Origin: Solwaraspora sp. WMMA2056
GTDB taxonomy: Bacteria > Actinomycetota > Actinomycetes > Mycobacteriales > Micromonosporaceae
Assembly (NCBI RefSeq): GCF_030345095.1
Contig: NZ_CP128360.1
Location: 868,001-932,000 of the forward strand
Length of the DNA stretch: 64,000 nt
Direction: 5' to 3'
In this document: piece by piece, positions 38,681 through 46,955 of the stretch
How the letters are laid out: each line of letters begins with the position of its first letter
Numbering within the stretch: position 1 is the first letter of the stretch
Notes under the pieces: generated by a model
Database searches by the model: none
Told to the model about the DNA's origin: nothing
The model's input: the letters and a program-made list of their open reading frames with translations, nothing else
Translations under genes and position numbers: made by a program

Positions 38681-40888
38681 ATGACGTCCGAGGGCACCCA
38701 GCATCCCGGCCAGGAGCCGGAGGAGGCAGGCACCGGCGGACCCGCGCCCTACGCCAGCCAACGACATGGCGTCGGTCAGGCGACCGGTGAAGCCGGCAGC
38801 GGCCCCGAGCCGCAGCAGTGGACCCCACCGGCCGGCGGCTGGGGCACCGGCTTCGGGGACCAGCCGGGTCGCCCCGCCGGCTACCCGGCTCCGGCCCCGT
38901 ACCCGGCCCCGCCCGGCGCGTACCCGCCGCCGGGCGGCCAGTCCGGCGAGCCGGAACCGCAATCTCCCGGCGAGCTGAACTGGACGCCGCCGCCCAGCAT
39001 CCCGCCGGCGGCACCCTGGTCCCCGCAGCAGGCCTGGCGGACCGGCACCGACCAGTCCGATCTACCGACCCCGCAGGCAGACCAGCCAGCCGGGCCGCCG
39101 GCACCCGGCGGTGGGTTCGGCTCGCTGCCCCAGCGCCAGCCCGAGCCACAGCCGCTACCGGATCCGCACCGCGACGCCGACGCCGGCCGGCCGGCCGAAC
39201 CGTCCTGGCCAGGCGAGGCCCGTCCGCCGGCCGAACCGTCCTGGCCAGGCGAGGCCCGCCCGTCTGCCGAACCGTCCTGGCAGGCCGACGCCCAACGGTC
39301 TGCCGAACCGCAGCCCTTCGTTCCTGGACCGGTACAGAACCGGTTCGAGCCGCCGGCCGCACCGCCGCCCGCACCGACCGCACCGGAACCGGCCCGGCAC
39401 GGCGCGGCGCTGCCGTTCGCTCCGGCCGGTCCGACGCCGCTGCCACCGCAGGAGACCCGGGTCCCCGGTGCCTCGCTGGCCGCGGCACTCGGCGGAGGCA
39501 CCCCGACGCCGCTGAGCCCGGCGGCCCCACCACCGGCTCCGCCCGCTCCGGCGCCGGCGGCGGCACCGGCCGCGCAACCAGCCTCGCATGTTCCGCAGCA
39601 GCGCGGCCCGTTCGACGAGCCGCCCGCCGCCGACGCCGACGCCGAACGGCCAGCCTTCGGCGGCCCGTCGGCCGCCGCAGCGGCTGCCGCCGGTGCCGCC
39701 GGCCGGGCGGTGAGCGCGAGCGCGTCGGTGCCGACCGCGAGTCGTGTCGCGCCGCCCGCCGACCAGGCGGCGATCGTCGCCAACCGGCCGCCGGCCCAAC
39801 CCCGGGTGTACGGGCGTCCAGCCAGCCCGGAACCGGAGCAGTCCCCCGCCGATCGACCGGCACCCTTCGGTGCCGGCGAACCGCCGTACCGGCCCAGCGA
39901 CGGGCCTTTCCCGCCCACCGGCTCACCGGTGCCGGCACCGGAGCATCCGGCCGCGCCCCGGCCGCTGCCGCCCCGGCCAGCTGGGCAGGTCGCGCCGCCG
40001 TTCGGTGCCCGTCCCGGTACGGCCGCAGTCGCGCCGGGTGCCGGCAACGGCCAGGACGCCGTCGATCTCGCGCTACCGCACCTGAGCGCCGGAGCGCACA
40101 TCCAGCCCGCGTCTCCAGCGTCAGCCGACGGCGGTCGGGGATTCCGACCGTCCGGTGCCGAACCGTACGGAGATCTGGTCGACCGGGCCGGTGACGGTGC
40201 GGGGCCGCAGGGCCCGCCACACTTCGGCCCCGGCCCCCAGGGCCAACCGCACCTCAACGCCGGGCCGCAGAGCCCGCCGGCCTTCGGCGCCCGACCGCAG
40301 AGCCCGCCGGCCTTCGGCAGCCCGCCGCAGGGTCAGCCGACCTTCGGCGCCCAGCAGGGCGCCCCGGACGGCTATCCGCCGGCCGGCGGTCCGACGCCCG
40401 CTGGCAACCAGTGGAACGCCCCCGATCCGGAGCAGAACCGGTTCGACGCGTTCCGCCCGGAGCCGGCCGCCCCCGCGGAGCAGGAAGCGACCCCGGAGCC
40501 GGCCCCCCAGGTCCGCAACGGTCGGGTCCTGCTGGCGGTGCTGGTGGCCGCCGTACTGCTGGTGGCGATCCCGATGTCGCTGGTCTGGTTGATCACCCGC
40601 CCTGGTGACCAGGCGTTCGACCCGGCCGTCGGCGCGTGTGTCAAGCAGTCCGGAAACACCGCCGCGCCGGCGGACTGCGCCGAGCCGAACGCCTTCGAGG
40701 TGGTCGCCAAGGTCGACCAGGTCGACCAGTGCGCCGACCCGAACGCACCGCACATCCAGGTGGCCGGCGACTCCGGACGTGAGCAGGTGCTCTGCCTCCA
40801 GCCGGCAGCCGCCGGCGACGACCCGGACGCGGGCACGGCTCCCGACGCCAGCTCGGCGCCGGACGCCAGTTCAGCACCGGACAACTGA
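38681..40888 (+). CDS. Pro-rich single-pass membrane protein with LppU/SCO3897-like C terminus
   Basis: 735 residues from the ATG at 38681, with GGAGGAGG six nt upstream. Residues 1 to about 610 are disordered, Pro/Ala/Gly/Gln-rich and carry short repeats (PAEPSWPGEAR x3 near 170-200; GPQSPPAFGARP-like units near 510-560). One membrane helix (VLLAVLVAAVLLVAIPMSLV, about 615-635) is followed by an extracellular domain of about 100 residues with four Cys (GACVKQ, ADCAEP, DQCADP, VLCLQP). That Cys pattern resembles the LppU/SCO3897 family. The topology suggests a cytosolic Pro-rich tail with a small folded domain outside. Role unknown. Confidence 0.7.
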   Translation: MTSEGTQHPGQEPEEAGTGGPAPYASQRHGVGQATGEAGSGPEPQQWTPPAGGWGTGFGDQPGRPAGYPAPAPYPAPPGAYPPPGGQSGEPEPQSPGELNWTPPPSIPPAAPWSPQQAWRTGTDQSDLPTPQADQPAGPPAPGGGFGSLPQRQPEPQPLPDPHRDADAGRPAEPSWPGEARPPAEPSWPGEARPSAEPSWQADAQRSAEPQPFVPGPVQNRFEPPAAPPPAPTAPEPARHGAALPFAPAGPTPLPPQETRVPGASLAAALGGGTPTPLSPAAPPPAPPAPAPAAAPAAQPASHVPQQRGPFDEPPAADADAERPAFGGPSAAAAAAAGAAGRAVSASASVPTASRVAPPADQAAIVANRPPAQPRVYGRPASPEPEQSPADRPAPFGAGEPPYRPSDGPFPPTGSPVPAPEHPAAPRPLPPRPAGQVAPPFGARPGTAAVAPGAGNGQDAVDLALPHLSAGAHIQPASPASADGGRGFRPSGAEPYGDLVDRAGDGAGPQGPPHFGPGPQGQPHLNAGPQSPPAFGARPQSPPAFGSPPQGQPTFGAQQGAPDGYPPAGGPTPAGNQWNAPDPEQNRFDAFRPEPAAPAEQEATPEPAPQVRNGRVLLAVLVAAVLLVAIPMSLVWLITRPGDQAFDPAVGACVKQSGNTAAPADCAEPNAFEVVAKVDQVDQCADPNAPHIQVAGDSGREQVLCLQPAAAGDDPDAGTAPDASSAPDASSAPDN

Positions 40889-40899
40889 GCCCACCGCAG

Positions 40900-42768
40900 A
40901 TGTCGAGTCCATCGTCACCGCCACAGCCCCGGGTGCGGGCACCGCAGCTCAAGGGCCGGCAGTGGCTGAACACGGCCGGCCGGCCGGTCTCCCTCGCCGA
41001 CCTGCGGGGAAAGATCGTCCTGCTGGACTTCTGGACCTTCTGCTGCGTCAACTGCCTGCACGTGCTGGACGAGTTGCGCCCGCTGGAGGAGAAGTACGCC
41101 GACGTACTGGTGGTGATCGGCGTCCATTCCCCGAAGTTCGCCCACGAGCGGGATCCGGTGGCGGTCACCGCCGCCGTCGAGCGCTACGGCGTGACCCACC
41201 CGGTGCTCGACGATCCCGAGCTGGACATGTGGCAGCAGTACGCCGCCCGGGCCTGGCCGACCCTGGTGCTGGTCGACCCGGAGGGTTACGTCGTCGCCAC
41301 CATGGCCGGCGAAGGGCACGCCGAAGGCCTGGTCCGGGAGATCGACCAGCTGATCGGGGCGCACGAGGCGAAGGGCACGCTGCACCGGGGCGACGGCCCG
41401 TACGTACCGCCGGAACCGGCCGACACGACGCTGCGTTTTCCGGGCAAGGCGGTCGCGCTGGACGACGGCGGGCTGCTGGTCTCCGACTCCGCCCGGCACT
41501 CGCTGGTGGAGTTGGCGCCCGACGGTGAGACGGTACGCCGACGGATCGGCTCCGGGGCCCGGGGCCGCACCGACGGCGACGCCGCGAACGCCCGGTTCAG
41601 CGAGCCCCAGGGACTGCTGCGGCTACCGGCCGAGGTCGCCGCCGTCGCCGGGTACGACCTGGTGGTCGCCGACACGGTCAACCACCTGCTGCGCGGGGTA
41701 CGGACGAGCACCGGCGAGGTGGTCACCGTCGCCGGCTCCGGCCGGCAGTGGCGCTCAGGTGTCGACTACGACCCGCACGACGCGCTCGCCGTGGATCTTT
41801 CCTCGCCGTGGGACCTCGCCTGGTACGACGGCCGGGTGATCGTGGCGATGGCCGGGATCCACCAGCTGTGGTGGTTCGACCCGGGTACGCGGACCGCCGG
41901 CATGTACGCCGGCACCACGGTCGAGTCGCTGCGCGACGGTGCCCTTCCCGACGTCTGGCTGGCGCAGCCGTCCGGCCTGGCGACCAGCGTCGACGGTCGG
42001 CAGCTGTGGATCGCCGACAGTGAGACCAGTGCGCTGCGGCAGGTGGTCGACGGGCACCTGCGGACGGTCGTCGGGCAGGGCCTGTTCGACTTCGGGCAGG
42101 TCGACGGGGCGGCGGCGCAGGCGCTGCTGCAGCACCCGCTCGGGGTCTGTGCACTGGCCGACGGTTCGGTGCTGGTCGCCGACACCTACAACGGCGCGAT
42201 CCGCCGCTACGATCCGGCCACCGACCGGGTGACGACGGTCCTGGACGGGCTGGCCGAGCCGAGTGACGTGCTGGTGACCGCTGACGGCACCGTCTGGGTG
42301 GTGGAGTCCGCCGCCCACCGGGTGACCCGGATCGCGCCCGGTGCACTGTCGGCGGCCGGGGCCACCGTCGACGGGGCACGGCACCGGACCGTACGCCCGC
42401 CGCTGCTGGTGGCACCCGGTGAGGTGACCCTGGAGGTGGTGTTCACTCCCGCACCGGGGCAGAAGCTCGACACCAGTTTCGGTCCGGCCACCCGGCTGGA
42501 GGTCTCGGCCGATCCGCCCGGGCTGCTGCGCGACGGTGCGGGCACCGACACCGGGCTGAGCCGTCGGCTGGTGATCGACCCGTCGGTGCCGGCCGGCGTA
42601 CTGCAGGTGGTCGCGCAGGCTGCCACCTGCGACGCCGACAACGAGCATGCCGCCTGCCACCTGACCCGGCAGGACTGGGGCGTGCCGGTACGGGTCGACC
42701 CGGCGGGTGCGGCCCGCGTACCGCTGATCCTGCGTGGTGTCGACCCGGCCGACGACGCCGAAGCCTGA
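40900..42768 (+). CDS. NHLRC2-like thioredoxin/NHL-repeat protein
   Basis: 622 residues. Thioredoxin-like N-terminal domain (about 15-160) with FWTFCCVNCLHVLDEL, whose CCxNC replaces CxxC; this is the hallmark of NHLRC2 proteins, known from animals and bacteria. Six NHL-type propeller blades (about 175-480) follow: VSDSARHSLVEL, VADTVNHLLRGV, IADSETSALRQV, VADTYNGAIRRY, VVESAAHRVTRI. A C-terminal beta domain (about 490-615) ends it. No signal peptide, so cytosolic. It begins 11 bp after the LppU-like gene and may be cotranscribed. The biochemical role is not established in bacteria. Confidence 0.9.
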   Translation: MSSPSSPPQPRVRAPQLKGRQWLNTAGRPVSLADLRGKIVLLDFWTFCCVNCLHVLDELRPLEEKYADVLVVIGVHSPKFAHERDPVAVTAAVERYGVTHPVLDDPELDMWQQYAARAWPTLVLVDPEGYVVATMAGEGHAEGLVREIDQLIGAHEAKGTLHRGDGPYVPPEPADTTLRFPGKAVALDDGGLLVSDSARHSLVELAPDGETVRRRIGSGARGRTDGDAANARFSEPQGLLRLPAEVAAVAGYDLVVADTVNHLLRGVRTSTGEVVTVAGSGRQWRSGVDYDPHDALAVDLSSPWDLAWYDGRVIVAMAGIHQLWWFDPGTRTAGMYAGTTVESLRDGALPDVWLAQPSGLATSVDGRQLWIADSETSALRQVVDGHLRTVVGQGLFDFGQVDGAAAQALLQHPLGVCALADGSVLVADTYNGAIRRYDPATDRVTTVLDGLAEPSDVLVTADGTVWVVESAAHRVTRIAPGALSAAGATVDGARHRTVRPPLLVAPGEVTLEVVFTPAPGQKLDTSFGPATRLEVSADPPGLLRDGAGTDTGLSRRLVIDPSVPAGVLQVVAQAATCDADNEHAACHLTRQDWGVPVRVDPAGAARVPLILRGVDPADDAEA

Positions 42769-42794
42769 CCGGCACGCACCCCACGCGCACCCCG

Positions 42795-42815
42795 GTCTGA
42801 CCGGGACGGTCAGAC
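42795..42815. terminator. Bidirectional hairpin between convergent genes
   Basis: GTCTGACC/GGTCAGAC arms with a 5-nt GGGAC loop, between the NHLRC2-like gene and pxpA; it overlaps the pxpA stop codon. Confidence 0.6.
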
Positions 42816-43559
42816 GAAGGCCGTGAGCCGCTGGCCGGCCGCCTCCAACGACTGGCGGATCCGCCGGGCCAGCGCGGCCGCGCCGGGCGTGTCGCCGTGT
42901 ACGCAGATCGACTCGACGGGGCTGGCGACCGCCGTGCCGTCCGTGGCGGTCACGGTGTCCGACCCGGCCATCGACAGCGCCTGGGCGACGACCTCACGGT
43001 GGTCGTCGAGCAGGGCTCCGGGTGCGTCGCGCGGCACCAGTCGGCCGTCCGGCTGGTAGCTCCGGTCGGCGAAGCCTTCGGCGACGGCACGCAGCCCGGC
43101 ACCGGTGGCCAGCTGGCTGAGCACCGAACCGGGCAGGCACAGGATCGGCAGCGTTGGGTCGACGTCGGCCACGGCGGCGACCACCGCCGCGGCCTGGGCC
43201 TCGTCGACGCAGGCGGTGTTGTACAGCGCGCCGTGCGGTTTGACGTAGCGGACCCGGGTGCCGGCGACCCGGCAGAAGCCGTCCAGCGCGGCGATCTGGT
43301 AGAGCACGTCGTCGCGGAGCTCGTCGAAGCGGTAGTCGATCCGCCGCCGGCCGAAGCCGGCCAGGTCGCGGTAGCCGACCTGGGCGCCGACGGTGACACC
43401 CCGGTCGGCGGCGGCCGCGCTGATCCGCCGCATGGTCACCGGGTCGCCGGCGTGGAAGCCGCAGGCGACGTTGGCGGAGGTGACGATGTCGAGCAGCGCC
43501 TCGTCGTCGCCGAGGCGCCAGACGCCGAAGCCTTCACCGAGGTCCGCGTTGAGGTCCAT
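42810..43559 (-). CDS. pxpA: 5-oxoprolinase subunit A
   Basis: 249 residues, LamB/YcsF family. MDLNADLGEGFGVWRLGDDE at the start, ANVACGFHAGDP near 30, and VKPHGALYN near 95 are diagnostic. PxpA, with PxpB and PxpC, converts 5-oxoproline (pyroglutamate) to glutamate using ATP, removing a damage product of glutamine and glutathione chemistry. It overlaps pxpC by 26 bp. Last gene of pxpB-pxpC-pxpA. Confidence 0.95.
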   Translation of the reverse strand: MDLNADLGEGFGVWRLGDDEALLDIVTSANVACGFHAGDPVTMRRISAAAADRGVTVGAQVGYRDLAGFGRRRIDYRFDELRDDVLYQIAALDGFCRVAGTRVRYVKPHGALYNTACVDEAQAAAVVAAVADVDPTLPILCLPGSVLSQLATGAGLRAVAEGFADRSYQPDGRLVPRDAPGALLDDHREVVAQALSMAGSDTVTATDGTAVASPVESICVHGDTPGAAALARRIRQSLEAAGQRLTAFV

Positions 43560-44400
43560 GGAACTCCACGGTAGTGCCCGGCCGGGCCTGGGCGAGCCCG
43601 GTGACGTCGTCGACCACTCCGATGACCGGGTAGCCGCCGGTGGTCGGATGGTCGGCGAGGAAGATCAGTGGTTGACCGTCGGCGGGGACCTGGACGGCGC
43701 CGAGGACCAGCCCTTCGCTGGGTAGTTCGTCCGGGACGCGGCGGGTCAGCGGTGCGCCGGTCAGTCGGACCCCGATCCGGTTGCTCACCGGGCTGACCAG
43801 GTACGGGGTGCCGAGCAGCCGCCGCAGCGCGGCCTCGGTGAACCAGTCGGCGCGCGGGCCGAGCCGTACGGTGAGCCGGAGCGGGTCGGCCGGTGCCGAC
43901 CAGGGGACGGGGTCGGCCGGCGGCGGCCCGTCGGCGGTGGTCGGGGCGTCGCCGACCGGCAGGACGGTGCCGTCGCGTACCACCGGTGGCCCGATGCCGG
44001 CGAGGAGGTCGGTCGAGCGGCTGCCCAGCACCGGCGGTACGGCGATCCCGCCGGCCACCGCGAGGTAGCTGCGCACGCCGTACCGGGCGGGTCCGACGTC
44101 GAGGTGGGCCCCGGCCGGCACCGGTACGCAGCTGAGGAAGCCGGCTGGTCGACCGGCGAGGCGGATCGCGGCGGGCGCGCCGGTGATCGCGACGGTGCCT
44201 CCGGCGGGCAGCCGCAGCTGGCAGCCGGTGAGCGTGATCTCCAGACCGGCGGCGTCGGGCGGGTTGCCGACGAGCCGGTTGGCCAGCGCCAGCGCCGGCT
44301 GGTCGAGGGCACCGGAGCGGGGCACGCCGAGGTGTGCCCAGCCGGGCCGGCCCCGGTCCTGAACGGTGCAGAGCGCGCCGGCCCGGACGACCTCGATCAC
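43534..44400 (-). CDS. pxpC: 5-oxoprolinase subunit C
   Basis: 288 residues, biotin-dependent carboxyltransferase-like (KipA/PxpC) family. VVRAGALCTVQDRGRPGWAH at the N terminus, GVPRSGALDQPALALANRLV, YLAVAGGIAVPPVLGSRST, and SNRIGVRLTG followed by SEGLVLGAVQVPADGQP. With PxpB it forms the B/C complex that acts with PxpA on 5-oxoproline. The GTG at 44400 overlaps the pxpB stop by 4 nt. Confidence 0.95.
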   Translation of the reverse strand: MIEVVRAGALCTVQDRGRPGWAHLGVPRSGALDQPALALANRLVGNPPDAAGLEITLTGCQLRLPAGGTVAITGAPAAIRLAGRPAGFLSCVPVPAGAHLDVGPARYGVRSYLAVAGGIAVPPVLGSRSTDLLAGIGPPVVRDGTVLPVGDAPTTADGPPPADPVPWSAPADPLRLTVRLGPRADWFTEAALRRLLGTPYLVSPVSNRIGVRLTGAPLTRRVPDELPSEGLVLGAVQVPADGQPLIFLADHPTTGGYPVIGVVDDVTGLAQARPGTTVEFHGPQRGPR

Positions 44401-45128
44401 CGGTCGCCCCGATCGACTGGTGGCACGTCCGGTGGCGCGGCGGCCGGCACGTCCGGTGGCACGTCGGCCGGCACGTCCGGTGGCACGTCGGCCGGCACGT
44501 CCGGCGGCGTGTCGGCCGGGGCCAGCCGGACCCGGGTGCCGGGGGTGAGGGTGGCGGGCGGGTCGCGATCAAGGTCGAAGAGCACCAGGTCGGTGTGGCC
44601 GACGAGTTGCCAGCCGCCGGGTGAGGCGGACGGGTAGATGCCGGCGTACGGTCCGGCGAGCGCGACCGAGCCGGCCGCGACGGTGGCGCGCGGTGTCGGC
44701 CGGCGCGGTACGGACCATTCGTCGGGCAGTCCGGTGAGGTAGCCGAAGCCGGGTGCGAAGCCGCAGAAGGCGACGGTGAACTCGGTGCCGGCGAGCCGGT
44801 CGACGGCTTCGTCGACGGGTACCCGCCAGTGCCGGGCGACGTCGGGCAGGTCGGGCCCGTCGTACCGGACGGTGACGGTGACCGGCCGGGTGTCGGCGCT
44901 GGTCCGCAGCGGTGGCGGCCGCCAGCCGGCCAGCGCGGCGGCGGTCGCGACCGGGTCGGCCAGGCCGTCGAGCAGGATGGTACGGGCGGCGGGGACGATG
45001 TCGTCGACGGCGAGTTCGCCCTGGTCGCGGCGGTGGTCGAGGCCGGCCCGCCAGGCATCGATGGTTGCCGGGTCCGGCGCTGCCCATTCGAGCAGCAGTG
45101 CACGCCGACCGACGCGATGGATCCGCAT
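44397..45128 (-). CDS. pxpB: 5-oxoprolinase subunit B, with repeat tail
   Basis: 243 residues from the ATG at 45128; the frame extends far upstream but overlaps trhA antisense. KipI/PxpB family: VPVDEAVDRLAGTEFTVAFC with GFAPGFGYL, then PRATVAAGSVALAGPYAGIY and PSASPGGWQLVGHTDL. The core ends near residue 205. An unusual tail follows of about 35 residues with PPDVPADV repeats (three to four copies), absent from typical PxpB. First gene of pxpBCA. The shared 5' region with trhA contains direct GTAACCTA repeats. Confidence 0.92.
   Translation of the reverse strand: MRIHRVGRRALLLEWAAPDPATIDAWRAGLDHRRDQGELAVDDIVPAARTILLDGLADPVATAAALAGWRPPPLRTSADTRPVTVTVRYDGPDLPDVARHWRVPVDEAVDRLAGTEFTVAFCGFAPGFGYLTGLPDEWSVPRRPTPRATVAAGSVALAGPYAGIYPSASPGGWQLVGHTDLVLFDLDRDPPATLTPGTRVRLAPADTPPDVPADVPPDVPADVPPDVPAAAPPDVPPVDRGDR
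44419..44518. repeat. 24-bp tandem repeats in the pxpB 3' end
   Basis: About four imperfect 24-bp units built on ggccggcacgtccggtggca, encoding PPDVPADV on the minus strand. Boundaries approximate. Confidence 0.7.
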
Positions 45129-45173
45129 GACACCATCTTGGCCCGTCGTTGTCAGCTGGACGTGAGACGACTC

Positions 45174-45189
45174 ACTACCTGGCAGTAAC
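45174..45189. promoter_or_regulatory. Possible operator between pxpB and trhA
   Basis: ACTACCTGGCAGTAAC matches the etfD upstream element (63751) at 13 of 16 positions but lacks the left half's symmetry. Next to it, GTAACCTA occurs twice, 15 bp apart (45185 and 45200). Confidence 0.35.
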
Positions 45190-45200
45190 CTACGGTGCCG

Positions 45201-45206
45201 TAACCT
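45201..45206 (+). promoter_or_regulatory. -10 box of trhA, leaderless pattern
   Basis: TAACCT six nt before the GTG at 45213. Confidence 0.5.
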
Positions 45207-45212
45207 AAGTGG

Positions 45213-45890
45213 GTGACCACCGAAGCACCCCTTCGCCTCAAGCCGGTCGACATCGGCAAACCCCGGATGCGCGGCTGGCTGCACACGTACGCATTCTTCG
45301 TGGCCCTGGTCAGCGGCATCGTGCTCTGCGCGCTGGCCGCGACCCGACCGGGCTGGACCCCGCTGATCAGCTGCGTCGTCTACAGCCTCACGGTCTGTGG
45401 TCTGTTCGGCACCAGCGCCCTCTACCATCGTCGGGTCTGGTCGGAGCGCGCCTATCAGGTGATGCGTCGACTGGACCACTCGATGATCTTCGTCTTCATC
45501 GCCGGTACGTACACCCCGTTCTGCCTGCTGCTCCTGCCGGGGCGCAGCGCGGCGACGCTGCTGACCGTCGTCTGGGCCGGCGCCCTGGGCGGGGTGGCGA
45601 TGAAGCTGATCTGGCCCCACCTGCCACGCTGGGCCGGCGCCCCGCTCTACATCGCGCTCGGCTGGGTGGCCGTCGCCGTTCTGCCCGACATCCTGCGCTA
45701 CGGCGGCGTCACCGCCCTGGTGCTACTGGTCGTCGGCGGCGCGGTCTACAGCATCGGGGCGATCTTCTACGCCCTGCGCCGGCCGAACCCCTGGCCGACG
45801 GTCTTCGGCCATCACGAGTTCTTCCACGCCTGCACGCTGGTCGCCGCGCTCTGCCACCACATCGCGATCTACTTCGCTCTGTTCGCCTGA
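45213..45890 (+). CDS. trhA: TrhA/hemolysin III-family membrane protein
   Basis: 225 residues, seven membrane helices, PAQR/hemolysin III family. Conserved metal-site residues: SALYHRRVW near 72, MRRLDHSMIFVFIAGTYTP near 88, and HHEFFHACTLVAALCHH near 198-215 (the two or three His of the zinc site). In bacteria TrhA affects membrane energetics and fatty acid composition; the hemolysin name is historical. GTG start at 45213 fits a leaderless promoter. The stop lies within the terminator palindrome. Confidence 0.93.
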   Translation: MTTEAPLRLKPVDIGKPRMRGWLHTYAFFVALVSGIVLCALAATRPGWTPLISCVVYSLTVCGLFGTSALYHRRVWSERAYQVMRRLDHSMIFVFIAGTYTPFCLLLLPGRSAATLLTVVWAGALGGVAMKLIWPHLPRWAGAPLYIALGWVAVAVLPDILRYGGVTALVLLVVGGAVYSIGAIFYALRRPNPWPTVFGHHEFFHACTLVAALCHHIAIYFALFA

Positions 45891-45919
45891 CCGCCAGCTG
45901 GCGGTCAGGCGAACAGAGC
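45876..45919. terminator. 44-bp perfect palindrome, bidirectional terminator
   Basis: 20-bp stem with AGCT centre (itself self-complementary). It starts inside the last codons of trhA and includes its TGA. It is 42 bp from the end of the convergent DUF6458 gene. Confidence 0.8.
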
Positions 45920-45960
45920 TGCTGTAGGTGCGGCTGCGCCGACGAGGTGCGCCACGGGGT

Positions 45961-46242
45961 TCAGACCGGGCGTCCCGGGCGACGGACCTCGCGGTACTGC
46001 TCCTCCACGACGTGGTCGGACGCGGGCGGGGCGACGGCCGCCGGCTCTTCGGCGGCGGATCGGGTCACCACGCTACGGCGGCGGCTCTGCCAGAACCACA
46101 AGGTCAGGATCAGCCCGAACACCCCCGCTGCCATCAACACCCAGCCGACCGTGTTCAGGTTGAGAAAGCCCAGTTCAGCCTCGACCGCGAAGGCCAGGAT
46201 GGCGCCCAGGGCGACAAGGAAGATGCTTCCGCCGATGCCCAC
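45961..46242 (-). CDS. DUF6458-type small membrane protein (copy 1)
   Basis: 93 residues from the GTG at 46242, with AAGGAGG six nt upstream. Two membrane helices (GSIFLVALGAILAFAVEAEL and VGWVLMAAGVFGLILTLWFW) with the conserved G-V-G-W between them, then a basic Arg-rich turn and an acidic/Pro tail. It is paralogous to 46956-47216 (MGIG start, same helices, LWFWxxRRR). The family is widespread in actinobacteria; function unknown. Confidence 0.85.
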   Translation of the reverse strand: MGIGGSIFLVALGAILAFAVEAELGFLNLNTVGWVLMAAGVFGLILTLWFWQSRRRSVVTRSAAEEPAAVAPPASDHVVEEQYREVRRPGRPV

Positions 46243-46358
46243 TTCGTACCTCCTTGGCTACTGCCGGCACCGTCGTACCGGCCCGATGCCGCTCGTGAGG
46301 TAGCGGCGGGCTCGGATGTACCCAGGCGGTTCTCGGCTCAATCAGGCATGCTGGGGCC

Positions 46359-46859
46359 ATGCCACGACGCACGATCGTGTTGCTGCGCCACGCCAAGGCC
46401 GAGCAGCCCGAGCAGATGAGCGACTCAGCGCGTGGGCTCACCCCACGCGGGCATTCGGACGCCGCGTACGCCGGCCGTTGGCTGGCCGAGCACGACCACT
46501 GGCCGCAGGTGGTGGTCTGCTCGCCCGCGCGGCGGACCCGGCAGACCTGGCAGGAGGCGTCGTCGGCGGGTCCGGCGCCGTCGGTGAGCTACGAACCATC
46601 GCTGTACGCCGGAAGCCCGGGTGACCTGCTCGCCGTGGTACGCCAACTCGACGCCCGGCACGAACGGTTGCTCATCGTCGGCCACAATCCCACGATCTCG
46701 GACTTCTCCGCGCTGCTCGACCCGCAGGGCATCGACGACACCGGGCTGCGCACCTGCGGACTGGCGGTGCACGAGTTCACCGGCGACTGGTCGCAGTGCC
46801 GACCGGAGACGGCGGCGCTGGTCACGGCGTACACGGCCCGGGCCGCCTCGGTCGGCTGA
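46359..46859 (+). CDS. SixA-like histidine phosphatase
   Basis: 166 residues, histidine phosphatase superfamily. LLRHAKAEQ near residue 9 (RHG-type catalytic His), the second Arg in CSPARRTRQTW, and the second His in IVGHNPTISD near 110. SixA dephosphorylates phosphohistidine in HPt or PTS NPr proteins; the actinobacterial partner is unknown. It lies on the plus strand between two minus-strand DUF6458 paralogues. A 36-bp tandem duplication starts at its stop codon region. Confidence 0.88.
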   Translation: MPRRTIVLLRHAKAEQPEQMSDSARGLTPRGHSDAAYAGRWLAEHDHWPQVVVCSPARRTRQTWQEASSAGPAPSVSYEPSLYAGSPGDLLAVVRQLDARHERLLIVGHNPTISDFSALLDPQGIDDTGLRTCGLAVHEFTGDWSQCRPETAALVTAYTARAASVG

Positions 46860-46922
46860 CGCCGACGCCAGACATCCCGGGCAGGAGTCGGCTGACGCCG
46901 ACGCGACACATCCCGGGCAGGC
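46851..46922. repeat. 36-bp tandem duplication
   Basis: Units 46851-46886 and 46887-46922 are nearly identical (GTCGGCTGACGCCGACGC core, then ACATCCCGGGCAGG). The first covers the sixA-like stop codon; the second supplies one arm of the terminator at 46907. Confidence 0.85.
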
Positions 46923-46942
46923 CTCGGCCCGACCGGGATGTG
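46907..46942. terminator. Hairpin between convergent genes
   Basis: CACATCCCGG/CCGGGATGTG, 10-bp stem, 16-nt loop. It lies between the SixA-like gene and DUF6458 copy 2. Confidence 0.6.
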
Positions 46943-46955
46943 CGCGGCGTACGGA

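Noticed and set aside
45213-45890. Hemolysin/virulence factor
   Set aside because: The hemolysin III name is historical; the sequence is a PAQR-type TrhA protein.
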